Shown: positions 24,585-32,600 of the stretch, piece by piece
Position numbering within the stretch: position 1 is the stretch's first letter
Layout: each line of letters starts with the position of its first letter
DNA from: Nocardia aurea
GTDB lineage: Bacteria > Actinomycetota > Actinomycetes > Mycobacteriales > Mycobacteriaceae
Assembly (NCBI RefSeq): GCF_003123685.1
Contig: NZ_QCYJ01000154.1
Location: forward strand, 62,001 to 126,000
Length of the DNA stretch: 64,000 nucleotides
Direction of reading: 5' to 3'
The notes under the pieces: generated by a model
The model's database searches: none
What the model saw: only the letters and a program-made list of their open reading frames with translations
Told to the model about the DNA's origin: nothing
Translations under genes and position numbers: made by a program

Positions 24585-25523
24585 GTGCATCGCGTGGTGG
24601 CCCTGGTCCGTCCGGTGCAGTCGACGTTCGAACTCGGCTGTGCCGTCGAAGTGTTCGGCACGAGGCGGGCCGGGGTGCCGCAGCACTACGAGTTCGAGGT
24701 GTGCACGCAGATCCCGGGCCCCGTGCCGACGACCGCGGGGTATGCGATCTCGGTCGCCAACGACCTGTCGGCGCTCGCCGCCGCGGACACCGTGCTCATA
24801 CCGGGCTGGGCGCCGCTGGAGGCGCCGCTGTCGCCCGGCGTACGTCGCGCGTTGTTGCAGGCCCATGCCCGTGGAGCGCGGTTGGTCACGATCTGTTCGG
24901 GAGTATTCGCACTCGCACGAACCGGCCTGCTCGACGGCCGCACAGCCACCACGCATTGGGCGCGCGCGGCACAGCTCGCGCGGGAGTTCCCGATGGTGCG
25001 GGTGGAGCCGAACCGGCTGTACGTGGATCACGGCGACGTGGCCACCAGTGCCGGCGCGGGCGCCGGGATGGACCTGTGCCTGCACCTGGTTCGCCGGGAC
25101 CACGGTGCCGCGCACGCGGAGTTACTGGCGCGACACATGGTGATGCCACCGCACCGGGACGGGGATCAGCCGCCGCGTCCGCGGCCCGCCGATCCCCTGG
25201 ACGGTCTCCTCGAATGGGCGGGAACCCGCCTGGGAACCACGCTTTCGGTGAACGACATGGCCGACCACCTCGGTGTCTCCACCCGTACGCTGGCCCGGCG
25301 CTTCGCCGACCGACTGGACACGAGTCCGGGCCTCTGGTTGACGTCGCGGCGAGTGGCCGAGGCCCGCACGCTGCTGGAACGCACGGACCTCCCGGTCGAA
25401 GCGATCGCCGCCCGGGTCGGCTTCACCTCGGTCGTCAACTTGCGTCGCCGCTTCCGCGCTCGGGTCGGGACGACGCCGGGCGCCTACCGGCGGGCCTTGA
25501 CGGATAGTGACGTCGACGGGTGA
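24585..25523 (+). CDS. GlxA-family transcriptional regulator (DJ-1/PfpI + AraC HTH)
   Basis: 312 residues. The N-terminal ~190 residues form a DJ-1/PfpI domain with the nucleophile-elbow cysteine in LVTICSGVFALARTGLLDGRTATTHW. The C-terminal ~100 residues carry two AraC HTH motifs (LSVNDMADHLGVSTRTLARRFADRLDTSPGLWL; LPVEAIAARVGFTSVVNLRRRFRARVGTTPGAYRR). GTG 24585 is preferred: TATCTT lies six bases upstream, so the transcript is probably leaderless, and the fold starts at VHRVVALV. It is divergent from the cupin gene by 71 bases, making that its likely target. Confidence 0.9.
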   Translation: MHRVVALVRPVQSTFELGCAVEVFGTRRAGVPQHYEFEVCTQIPGPVPTTAGYAISVANDLSALAAADTVLIPGWAPLEAPLSPGVRRALLQAHARGARLVTICSGVFALARTGLLDGRTATTHWARAAQLAREFPMVRVEPNRLYVDHGDVATSAGAGAGMDLCLHLVRRDHGAAHAELLARHMVMPPHRDGDQPPRPRPADPLDGLLEWAGTRLGTTLSVNDMADHLGVSTRTLARRFADRLDTSPGLWLTSRRVAEARTLLERTDLPVEAIAARVGFTSVVNLRRRFRARVGTTPGAYRRALTDSDVDG

Positions 25524-25541
25524 GCGACTGCGCCGCAACGG

Positions 25542-26333
25542 TTATGGCGCGGCCTGGTCCATCATCGCCTTCACCCGGCCGACGACGTCGGGGTATCTGC
25601 GCAGGTGCGCGCCGCCGTTGAGATCGATGGTCGACCCGGTCATCCATCCCGCCCGGCTCGACGCGAGGAAGGCCACGGCGTCGGCGATTTCCTCGGGTTG
25701 TCCGCTGCGGCCGAGGGGGGTGTTCTCCAGGTATTCCTCGATCAGACCGGGCACCAACGCGGCCCCCGCGACCAGTGGGGTGTCGACCAGGCCGGGGGAG
25801 ATCGCGTTGACCCGGATGCCGCGTTCGGCGAGTTCGAGCGCGGCGACCTGCACCAGCATCAGCACGCCCGCCTTGGCGGCGCAGTAGGCGGCCAGGCCGG
25901 TGCCGGCCTGGCGTGCGTTGAGCGAGGCGATGCAGATGATGCTGCCGCCGTCGGCCATCTGCCTGCCCGCGTGTTTGAGGACGAGGAAGGTGCCGGTCAG
26001 GCAGACGTCTATGGTGGTGCGCCAGTGCGCGAGCTCGAGTTCGGTCAGCGCGCCGGGCATCGAGAGTCCGGCGCAGTCGACCACGGCGTGCACGCCCCGT
26101 TCGGCCTCGAATCCTCGCTGCACCGACGCCTCGTCGGTGACGTCCATGGCGATCGCGGTCACCTCGCCGCCGAGTCGGGCGGCCGCCTCCCGAGCGCCCT
26201 CCTCGTTCACATCGGCGATCACCACGCGGTAGCCCTCCGCCGCCAGGGTGCGCGCGGTAGCGAAACCGATGCCCGACGCGCCGCCGATCACCAGCGCCGA
26301 GCGCTTGTCCGGCGTTCCGACAATGGCGTTCAT
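25542..26333 (-). CDS. Short-chain dehydrogenase/reductase, third gene of the FMO operon
   Basis: 263 residues, classical SDR: cofactor motif GGASGIGFA, DVTDEASV, NNAG replaced by VDCAGL, catalytic Ser in ICIASLN and Tyr-x3-Lys in YCAAKAG, C-terminal DLNGGAHLRRYPDVVGRV. NAD preference is suggested by the Asp in VVIADVNE. Its ATG overlaps the stop of the hydrolase gene by 4 bases. In an FMO-hydrolase-SDR set it probably oxidises the alcohol released by ester hydrolysis or supplies the ketone substrate. It converges with the GlxA-type regulator. Confidence 0.92.
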   Translation of the reverse strand: MNAIVGTPDKRSALVIGGASGIGFATARTLAAEGYRVVIADVNEEGAREAAARLGGEVTAIAMDVTDEASVQRGFEAERGVHAVVDCAGLSMPGALTELELAHWRTTIDVCLTGTFLVLKHAGRQMADGGSIICIASLNARQAGTGLAAYCAAKAGVLMLVQVAALELAERGIRVNAISPGLVDTPLVAGAALVPGLIEEYLENTPLGRSGQPEEIADAVAFLASSRAGWMTGSTIDLNGGAHLRRYPDVVGRVKAMMDQAAP

Positions 26334-27259
26334 ACCGACTCCTCGATCGCGGGAACGGCTGTGTCCAGCCGCAGATGACGGCGCAGGAAGCGCACCTGAT
26401 GGTCGACCGCGGCGTCGAAATACGGATTGCCGGAGAAGAGGTCGAAATGGTCGCACGGGTAGTGCCTGACTTCGGCCCGCGCCTTGAAGGCCGCCTTCGC
26501 CGCGGAATGCGGCGGTGCGGCGCGGTCGAAATCGGCGATCTGCACGAGAACCGGGGCGGTGATGCGATCGGCCTTTCGGTCGGCCCGGTATCCGCCCAGT
26601 TCGAGTCCGACGGCGGCGTCGACCTCGTTGCGCCAGGTCGGACCCGCCAGCGCCAGGTAGCTCTCGTAGTATCCGTCGGCGGTCAGCGCGGCGTGTTCGC
26701 CCGGCCTGCCGACCAGCGGCATCATGGTCGCGGTGCGGCCGAGCCGTCCCGCCAGCGCGCTGCGCACCCCGGTCACCGCGGATCGGGCCATCGCGGTGGC
26801 GCCGATCCGGGTCAGCGCGGTGCGGCCCGCGGCCAGTCCGTCGACCAGCGGCACCACCGCGATGACGCCCTGGATATCGGAACGGTCGGCCGCCACCGTC
26901 AGCGCGTGGCCGCCGGACTGCGAGATGCCCCACAGCACAACGCGCTTCGGGTCGACGCCCGGTTGCCGCGCGGCCGCGACGATCGCGGCGTGGTAGTCCT
27001 GCACCTGTGCCGTCATCGAGACCCGTTGTCGCGGTTCGCCGTCCGATGCGCCGAAGCCACGGTAGTCGAAGGCGAATACCGCGACACCCGCCGCCGCGAG
27101 CCGTCGGGCGAACGGCGCGAGACCGGAATCCTTGGTGCCGCCGAAACCGTGCGCCATGACGACCACGGGGCGGCGGTCGGCACCGTCCGCACCGAAAAGC
27201 CACGCATCGCATCTGGTTCCGTGTGAGTCGAACGAGATTTCCCGATAGTCCGTCGTCAC
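26330..27259 (-). CDS. Alpha/beta hydrolase, second gene of the FMO operon
   Basis: 309 residues, soluble. It has the oxyanion region VVMAHGFGGTKDSGL, DYRGFGASDGEPRQRVSM, nucleophile elbow GISQSGGHAL, acid in VQIADFDRAAP and His in YPCDHFDLFSG. It resembles dienelactone hydrolase / acetyl-xylan-type esterases. ATGA overlaps join it to genes on both sides. A logical role is cleavage of an ester or lactone produced by the monooxygenase. The serine is in GISQS, a slight variant of GxSxG that fits the consensus. Confidence 0.9.
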   Translation of the reverse strand: MTTDYREISFDSHGTRCDAWLFGADGADRRPVVVMAHGFGGTKDSGLAPFARRLAAAGVAVFAFDYRGFGASDGEPRQRVSMTAQVQDYHAAIVAAARQPGVDPKRVVLWGISQSGGHALTVAADRSDIQGVIAVVPLVDGLAAGRTALTRIGATAMARSAVTGVRSALAGRLGRTATMMPLVGRPGEHAALTADGYYESYLALAGPTWRNEVDAAVGLELGGYRADRKADRITAPVLVQIADFDRAAPPHSAAKAAFKARAEVRHYPCDHFDLFSGNPYFDAAVDHQVRFLRRHLRLDTAVPAIEESV

Positions 27260-28632
27260 TGTCGCACTCCCGCGTTCGGCACCGTGTCACTGACGGCGGC
27301 CCACTTCGGTGGCCCGAGGGCGCGGGATCTCCGCGCGCCCTCGGGCAGTTCGCGTGTCCGCATATCGTGTTCGTAGAGGAAATAGTCGACCTGCTGGGTG
27401 TGGCGGGGGCGGTCGAGCATATGCCCGGTGTAGTGCTGCTGATCGGAGACGATCACCTCGCGCATCCGCTCCGGTTCGGGCAGCCGGTACCGGCCGACCG
27501 CGTAGGCGCCGATCAGTCGCGCCTGGCATTCCACGAACGGGAACAGCGTGGGCGTCGACTGGGCGAACCCGGCGAAGACCAGGTCCTCGATACCCGGCAC
27601 GAACATCCGCTTGTACAGGTCGATCCGATTGTCGGGCGCGCTGAGGAATTCGGGGTCGAAGAACGGGAAGGTGATGTTGTAGCCGGTGGCGTAGATGATG
27701 ACGTCGAAATCGTCGGCGGTGCCGTCGGTGAAATGCACGGTCTGCCCGTCGAAACGCGCGATATCGGGTTTCGGGAGCACGTCACCAGACCCGAGGCGCA
27801 GCGGCAGTTCCACCGACTGGGTCGGATGTGCTTCGAAGAGTTTGTGATTGGGGGTCGGCAGCCCGTAGTTCTCCGGCTTGCCCGAGGTCAGCGGACTGGC
27901 CAGCTGGATGAACTTGCGCTGCCACGAATACGGGATGTACGGGCTGGTACGGAAGTACTTGTCCGCAGGCTTGCCCGCGATATATTTGGGCACGATCCAC
28001 GCGCCGGAGCGGGTGGACAGGCTCAGGGTGTTCTGTAGCGCCTTCGAGGACAGTTCGACGGCGATATCGGCCGCGCTGTTGCCGAGGCCGACCACCAGGA
28101 TCCGCGCTCCGGTGAAGTCCATCGGCGTGCGGGGATCGATGTAGTGGTGCGCGTGCATGGTGGTCCCGGTGAATTCGCCGGGGAAGCTGGGGTAGCGCGG
28201 ATCCCAGTGGTGGCCGTTCGCGACGACGAGCAGATCGAAGTACTGGGTTCCGGTGCGCTGGGTGCGCAGTTCCCAGCCGCCGTCGGGCAGGCGGCGCGCG
28301 TGTTCGACACCGTTCTCGAACTGGATGTGCTCGCCGAGGCCGAACGCGGTGGCGTAGTCATCGAGGTACTGCTTGATCTGGCTGTGGTGCGGGAAGTCGG
28401 GGAAGTCCTCGGGCATGGGGAAATCCCGGAACGACAATTGATGTTTGGACGTGTCGATATGCAGCGATCGATAGGCGCTGCTGTGCCCGTTCGGATTGCC
28501 GAAGGCCCAGTTGCCGCCCACCCGGTCCGACGACTCGAAACACACGTACGGCACGCCGTAGTCGTTGAGCATCTTTCCCGCGGTGAGTCCGCTGATACCG
28601 GCGCCGATGACCGCGGTCCGCGGTTGATACAT
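27256..28632 (-). CDS. Flavin-containing monooxygenase (FMO/Baeyer-Villiger-like)
   Basis: 458 residues. FAD motif GAGISG (residues 10-15), FMO fingerprint FTGTTMHAHHY (F-x-G-x3-H-x3-Y), NADPH motif GLGNSAADIA and ATGYN near 350. The fingerprint is the FMO type, not the class I BVMO type that ends in W. First gene of a three-gene operon with 4-base overlaps. The set resembles the start of the mycobacterial MymA operon (monooxygenase, hydrolase, SDR) but is next to a TetR gene and not VirS. GGAAGG eight bases before ATG 28632 fixes the start. Confidence 0.93.
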   Translation of the reverse strand: MYQPRTAVIGAGISGLTAGKMLNDYGVPYVCFESSDRVGGNWAFGNPNGHSSAYRSLHIDTSKHQLSFRDFPMPEDFPDFPHHSQIKQYLDDYATAFGLGEHIQFENGVEHARRLPDGGWELRTQRTGTQYFDLLVVANGHHWDPRYPSFPGEFTGTTMHAHHYIDPRTPMDFTGARILVVGLGNSAADIAVELSSKALQNTLSLSTRSGAWIVPKYIAGKPADKYFRTSPYIPYSWQRKFIQLASPLTSGKPENYGLPTPNHKLFEAHPTQSVELPLRLGSGDVLPKPDIARFDGQTVHFTDGTADDFDVIIYATGYNITFPFFDPEFLSAPDNRIDLYKRMFVPGIEDLVFAGFAQSTPTLFPFVECQARLIGAYAVGRYRLPEPERMREVIVSDQQHYTGHMLDRPRHTQQVDYFLYEHDMRTRELPEGARRSRALGPPKWAAVSDTVPNAGVRQ

Positions 28633-28654
28633 ATCCCGATCCTTCCGAGCCGAG

Positions 28655-28684
28655 TAGTAGACAGAATTTTCAGAGTGTCTACTA
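28655..28684. promoter_or_regulatory. Operator for the FMO operon/TetR pair
   Basis: Perfect 9-bp arms TAGTAGACA and TGTCTACTA separated by 12 AT-rich bases, in the 146-base divergent gap, 23 bases from the FMO start. Confidence 0.66.
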
Positions 28685-28778
28685 GTAGTCACATTCTCAG
28701 ATCTGTCCACACCTTGCTAGGGTTTTCGGGAAACTCGATGTCGTTCCTTCGGGGACGCCGAACCGGAGAGCGAGGCGC

Positions 28779-29384
28779 GTGACCGAAGCACCGACGGCGA
28801 CGGTGGTGGATCGGCTGCTCGACGCCGCGCAGAAGTTGTTGGCGACCAAGGGGATCCGAGCGACGACGGTCAGCGAGGTCGCCGAGGCCGCCGGGGTCTC
28901 GCGCGCCTGGCTCTACCGGCATTTTCCCGACAAGACGGCCCTGATCGGCGCGGCGATCGTCCGGCTGACCGATGCCTTCTGGACCGACGCCCGCGCCGAA
29001 CTGGATACGTTCGACACCTTCGGTGAGCAGGTCACCGCCGGTGTGCGCATCGGCCGCGGCGCCTACGACGACCCCGGCGCCCTGCTCATGCGATTGCGCC
29101 TGGACGAGCCGGGGGAATTCGCGGTCTGCGCCGGTGCGGGTGTCTCCGGGTTCGTCCCCGATCTGGCCTCGTTCTGGCGTCCCTACGTCGAGGCCGCGGC
29201 GGCGCGCGGCGAGATCCATGCCGGACACGACCTCGCGGAGGTGTCGGAATGGGTCGCGCGGCTGCTGATCAGTCTCGGCACGACCCCGAGCACCGCCATC
29301 GATCCCGACGACGCCGGGTCGGTGCGGCGGCATGTGCGACGCTACATACTTCCGGCGCTGGCCGCCGACCCCGCCGCGACCTGA
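28779..29384 (+). CDS. TetR-family regulator of the FMO operon
   Basis: 201 residues. HTH at ~27-57 (IRATTVSEVAEAAGVSRAWLYRHFPDKTALIGAAIV). The C-terminal domain includes a TetR-type stretch GALLMRLRLDEPGEFAVCAGAG that is common in mycobacterial TetR regulators of lipid genes. GTG start with GAGG upstream. Divergent from the FMO operon with a 30-bp inverted repeat between, so local repression is expected. Confidence 0.9.
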   Translation: MTEAPTATVVDRLLDAAQKLLATKGIRATTVSEVAEAAGVSRAWLYRHFPDKTALIGAAIVRLTDAFWTDARAELDTFDTFGEQVTAGVRIGRGAYDDPGALLMRLRLDEPGEFAVCAGAGVSGFVPDLASFWRPYVEAAAARGEIHAGHDLAEVSEWVARLLISLGTTPSTAIDPDDAGSVRRHVRRYILPALAADPAAT

Positions 29385-29430
29385 AAGGGTTCGATCGCGT
29401 CGGAGGAATGTCGCGAGGAATCCGCGGGAT

Positions 29431-30009
29431 TCATTTCAGCAGGAGCAACGCGGACCGCTCCAGGCGGTCCGCGATATCCGAATACGATTCGTAACCCATG
29501 CCTGCCCTGACCAGCGCGCCCGCATACAGTAATTCCAGCGATTCGACGACTTCCGGATCAGGATCCTCGCCGAGTGCGCGGGAAATGCGCTTGCGAATTT
29601 CCGCCCCTATGCGCACGCGCAGATGTTCGACATCGGGATCGCGACCGAGCAGCGCGCTGTTCACCGCGCCGGACAATTCCTGTTCGTCGGCGACGAGCAG
29701 GGCGATGCTGCGCAGTTCCGCCACCACCCGCACCGTCGGGTCGGCATCGTCGGAAGCGGGCGAATCCGTGGTGCGCAGACGGCGCCAGAATATCTCCGCG
29801 ACGAGATGTTCCTTCGACGAGAAGTAGGTGTACGCGGTGGCCGTGCCCACCCCGGCGGCGGTGGCGACCATGCGAATGGTCATACCGGCGAAACCCTCGC
29901 GTGACAGGACCTCCACCGCGGCTCTTGTGAGTTTTTCGACGGTGTCGGCCTGCTTTCCCGTCAAGCGCCTACGGGTGGCTTCGACAGTCTTGGAATCGCC
30001 TCTGGACAT
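29431..30009 (-). CDS. TetR-family regulator, candidate master repressor of the CYP51 locus
   Basis: 192 residues. HTH at ~43-75 (FAGMTIRMVATAAGVGTATAYTYFSSKEHLVAEIF), with a C-terminal helical ligand domain ending in IADRLERSALLLLK. A TATCAT -10 lies eight bases before ATG 30009, so the mRNA is probably leaderless. The 16-bp motif at 30003-30018 covers the start codon and transcription start. The identical motif recurs at 37679-37694 and close variants at four-gene promoters across the CYP51 locus. Autoregulation plus control of that locus is the best reading. The start at 30009 is chosen over the longer frame to 30087 for these reasons. Confidence 0.9.
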   Translation of the reverse strand: MSRGDSKTVEATRRRLTGKQADTVEKLTRAAVEVLSREGFAGMTIRMVATAAGVGTATAYTYFSSKEHLVAEIFWRRLRTTDSPASDDADPTVRVVAELRSIALLVADEQELSGAVNSALLGRDPDVEHLRVRIGAEIRKRISRALGEDPDPEVVESLELLYAGALVRAGMGYESYSDIADRLERSALLLLK

Positions 30010-30018
30010 GTGTCTGGA
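30003..30018. promoter_or_regulatory. CYP51-locus operator, site A (TetR gene)
   Basis: TGGACATGTGTCTGGA, overlapping the start codon of the TetR gene. TCTGGA repeats with a 12-base period within it. Confidence 0.7.
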
Positions 30019-30044
30019 TGATACTGTTATGCCTGGTCGGGAGC

Positions 30045-30063
30045 AATACGCTCCGCTCGTATT
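30045..30063. promoter_or_regulatory. Inverted repeat upstream of methyltransferase gene
   Basis: AATACG-N7-CGTATT with flanking GGGA/TCCC, in the gap between the TetR gene and the methyltransferase at 30131. Possible operator or hairpin. Confidence 0.35.
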
Positions 30064-30130
30064 TTCCCTGATGACGCGGTTCGACATTTCGCGAATGCCG
30101 TGCTCAGGGACCTAGGGATAGGTCGATGAC

Positions 30131-30793
30131 ATGGTGTCGAGTTCTGTTCGATCGTCGGATATTTCACAGTGGGCCGATCTGGCGGCGGATGTTCCCGGTT
30201 TCATGCCTTTCGAGGAGGGCAAAGCGCTCTACGAGGCGGCGCTGCGATATTCGGCCGACGGGACGATCGTGGAAATCGGCACATATTGCGGTAAATCCGC
30301 CATATGGCTCGGCGCCGCCGCGCGCGCACGAAATGCGCAGGTGTTCACGATCGACCACCATCGCGGTTCCGAGGAACACCAGCCGGGCTGGGAATACCAC
30401 GACACTTCGCTGGTCGACGAGGTGACCGGACGCTTCGACACCGTCACCGAATTCCGCAGGACCATGGTCCGCGCCGGACTCGACGACACCGTGATCGCGA
30501 TCGTCGGCGAATCCGTGCGCGTCGCCCCGATCTGGCGGGCGCCGATCTCGCTGCTGTTCATCGACGGCGGACACACCGAGATCGCCGCGCAACGCGACTA
30601 CGAGGGCTGGGCGAAATGGGTCGCCCTCGGCAGCGCCCTGGCCATCCACGATGTCTTTCCCGACCCGAACGACGGTGGCCAGGCCCCGTACGGCATCTAC
30701 CGGCGCGCGCTGGACGGCGGCGAATTCCGCGAAACGTCCTGCACGGGTTCGCTGCGCGTCCTCGAACGGATCGCGGCGCCCGCGCCGGCCTGA
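30131..30793 (+). CDS. Class I SAM-dependent methyltransferase (Methyltransf_24 type)
   Basis: 220 residues. SAM motif I VEIGTYCGKSAIWLGAAAR (residues ~46-64), acidic motif QVFTIDHHRGSEEHQ, then the metal/substrate motif LLFIDGGHTEIAAQRDYEGWAKWV. This is the O-methyltransferase / cephalosporin-hydroxylase-like branch that often acts on sugars or antibiotics. It converges with the toroid-glycosyltransferase operon and is the only plus-strand gene in this block. A glycan or glycolipid substrate is a guess from its neighbours. Confidence 0.85.
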   Translation: MVSSSVRSSDISQWADLAADVPGFMPFEEGKALYEAALRYSADGTIVEIGTYCGKSAIWLGAAARARNAQVFTIDHHRGSEEHQPGWEYHDTSLVDEVTGRFDTVTEFRRTMVRAGLDDTVIAIVGESVRVAPIWRAPISLLFIDGGHTEIAAQRDYEGWAKWVALGSALAIHDVFPDPNDGGQAPYGIYRRALDGGEFRETSCTGSLRVLERIAAPAPA

Positions 30794-30800
30794 AGCAGCG

Positions 30801-30836
30801 GGGCGCCGGATTCAGGCGATGACGTATCCGGCGCCC
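30801..30836. terminator. Inverted repeat at the convergent gene ends
   Basis: GGGCGCCGGAT and ATCCGGCGCCC with 14 bases between. It spans the stop codon of the minus-strand gene, eight bases after the plus-strand stop. Confidence 0.45.
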
Positions 30837-31882
30837 GTCGACGCGACCCCGGCGACCGCGTCCCGGAAGACGGCGTCGCGGAATATCCCGCTCCCCGGCG
30901 TAGCGCGCGACAGCGCGTCGGCGGCGAGTACGACCGCGGCGCCGGTCCAGGTCGTGCGCTCCTCGGGCCAGCGTTTACCATCGGCGAAGACGAGGCCGGT
31001 CCAGTAGGAACCGTCGGCCTCGCGCAGATGCTGCATGGCGGCGAACAGATCCAGCGCGCGTGCGCGCTCGTCGAGACAGTCCAGCGCCATGACCAGTTCG
31101 CAGGTTTCCGCCCCGGTCACCCACGGCCGATCCGAGACGCAACGGATGCCGATATTGCCGACAACGAAATCCCGCCACCGCGCCGCGATCCTGGCCCGAC
31201 CGGCGTCACCGGTGATCGCGCCGCCGAGGATCGGGTAGTACCAGTCCATCGAGTAGCGATCCTTGACCGCGAAGACCTCCGGGCGCTGCCGGATCGCCGA
31301 ACCCAGTCGCGCGCGGGCCGATTCCCAGTCGGGGCGTTCGATCCCGAGCGCCCCGGCCAGCGCCGACGCGCAGCCGATGCTGTGGTGCATGCTCGAACAT
31401 CCGGTCAGCAGCGCCTCGTCGAAGATCCCGTTGTCGTCACGCGCCCAATAGATCTGGCCGTGTTCACCCTGGAGTTCCAGGACGAAATCGATGGCGGCGC
31501 GCACCGTCGGCCACATCTCGCGCGCGAAGTCGGTATCGCCCGTGCACAGCAGGTGATGCCAGACACCGGTCGCGATATAGGCGCAGAAATTGCTTTCGGT
31601 ACCGGCGTCCTCGACGACGCCGAGCCGGAACTGCCTCGGCCAGGAACCATCGGGCCGTTGGGTCGCGGCCGACCACCGGTAGGCGGCTTTCGCCTCGTCG
31701 AGCAGTCCGGTCGCGGTGAGCGCCATCGCCGATTCGATGTGATCCCACGGATCGGTATGCCCGCCGCCGAACCACGGGATGGCGCCGGAGGGTTCCTGTT
31801 CGGCGGCGATGGATTCACCGGTCCGCAGACTCTGCCGCCTGCTCAGTACCCCGGGGACGAACGGCGGTTCACGCCGCGACAC
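30812..31882 (-). CDS. Alpha/alpha-toroid protein (six-hairpin glycosidase / prenyltransferase-like)
   Basis: 356 residues, no signal peptide. Repeated helical hairpins with Trp-rich turns are visible (DPWDHIESAMALTATGLLDEAKAAYRWSAATQRPDGSWP; VWHHLLCTGDTDFAREMWPTVRAAIDFVLELQ; WVTGAETCELVMALDCLDERARALDLFAAMQHLREADGSYWTG), the fold of glucoamylase-like hydrolases and terpene cyclases. No cyclase DxDD motif was seen. GTG 31882 overlaps the upstream methyltransferase by 14 bases. It is last in an operon with a glycosyltransferase and methyltransferase, so glycan processing is a reasonable guess. Confidence 0.8.
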   Translation of the reverse strand: MSRREPPFVPGVLSRRQSLRTGESIAAEQEPSGAIPWFGGGHTDPWDHIESAMALTATGLLDEAKAAYRWSAATQRPDGSWPRQFRLGVVEDAGTESNFCAYIATGVWHHLLCTGDTDFAREMWPTVRAAIDFVLELQGEHGQIYWARDDNGIFDEALLTGCSSMHHSIGCASALAGALGIERPDWESARARLGSAIRQRPEVFAVKDRYSMDWYYPILGGAITGDAGRARIAARWRDFVVGNIGIRCVSDRPWVTGAETCELVMALDCLDERARALDLFAAMQHLREADGSYWTGLVFADGKRWPEERTTWTGAAVVLAADALSRATPGSGIFRDAVFRDAVAGVASTGAGYVIA

Positions 31883-32600
31883 GGTCGACCACCGGTTTGC
31901 TGAAATACAGCGCGACACTCTTGCCGACCAGCGGGTCGAGCAATTTCTCCGCCAGCCGCGTGGTGCGCGGCCCGCTCATCATGTCCCAGACCAGCAGCCG
32001 GTGATAGGCGCGGACCAGGACGTGGTCGTCCTTGCGAACTCCCACAGCGCATTTGAGCCACCAGTACGGCGCGTGCAGCGCGTGCGCGTGATGGCGATGG
32101 GCGAAACGCACACCGCGCCCGCCGATCTTGGCGCGCAGCTCGTCGGCGCGGTAGATGCGGACGTGGCCGCCCTCGTTGCTGTGGTATTCGGTCGACAGCG
32201 CCCAGCACACCCGTTCGGGCAGCCAGCGCGGCACCGTCACCACCAGCGTGCCGCCGGGGCGAAGCACGCGGATGAGTTCGGCGATGGCCGTGTCGTCCTC
32301 GGGAATGTGTTCGAGGATCTCCGAGGCGATGACGCAGTCGAATTCCCCGTCGGCGAACGGCAGGGCCAGCGCGTCGCCGCACACCGTCCGCGCCGCAGCT
32401 CCCGCCGGGACCTGCTCGGCCTCCGCCATGGCCCGCAGCATCAGATCCACCCCGGACAGTTCCTCGGCGTCCTGGTCGAAGGCGACGATATCCGCTCCGC
32501 GGCGGTAGGCTTCGAAGGAGTGACGGCCCGCGCCGCAGCCGACGTCGATGACACGGGTTCCGGGGCCGATGCCCAGACGATCGAAATCGACGGTCAGCAC
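31869..32600 (-). CDS. Class I SAM-dependent methyltransferase
   Basis: 243 residues. SAM motif VIDVGCGAGRHSFEAYRRG (residues ~19-37), then FDCVIASEILEHIPEDDTAIAELIRVLRPGGTLVVTVP, the Methyltransf_11 pattern. The C-terminal part (FAHRHHAHALHAPYWWLKCAVG) is Trp- and His-rich, as in glycan-modifying relatives. GTG 32600 overlaps the end of the glycosyltransferase gene. The gene order GT-methyltransferase-toroid suggests modification of one sugar product. Confidence 0.88.
   Translation of the reverse strand: MLTVDFDRLGIGPGTRVIDVGCGAGRHSFEAYRRGADIVAFDQDAEELSGVDLMLRAMAEAEQVPAGAAARTVCGDALALPFADGEFDCVIASEILEHIPEDDTAIAELIRVLRPGGTLVVTVPRWLPERVCWALSTEYHSNEGGHVRIYRADELRAKIGGRGVRFAHRHHAHALHAPYWWLKCAVGVRKDDHVLVRAYHRLLVWDMMSGPRTTRLAEKLLDPLVGKSVALYFSKPVVDRVAA

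Noticed and set aside
25542..28632. Calling the FMO operon mymA
   Set aside because: Gene order is similar but the regulator differs (TetR, not VirS) and the remaining mymA operon genes are absent.
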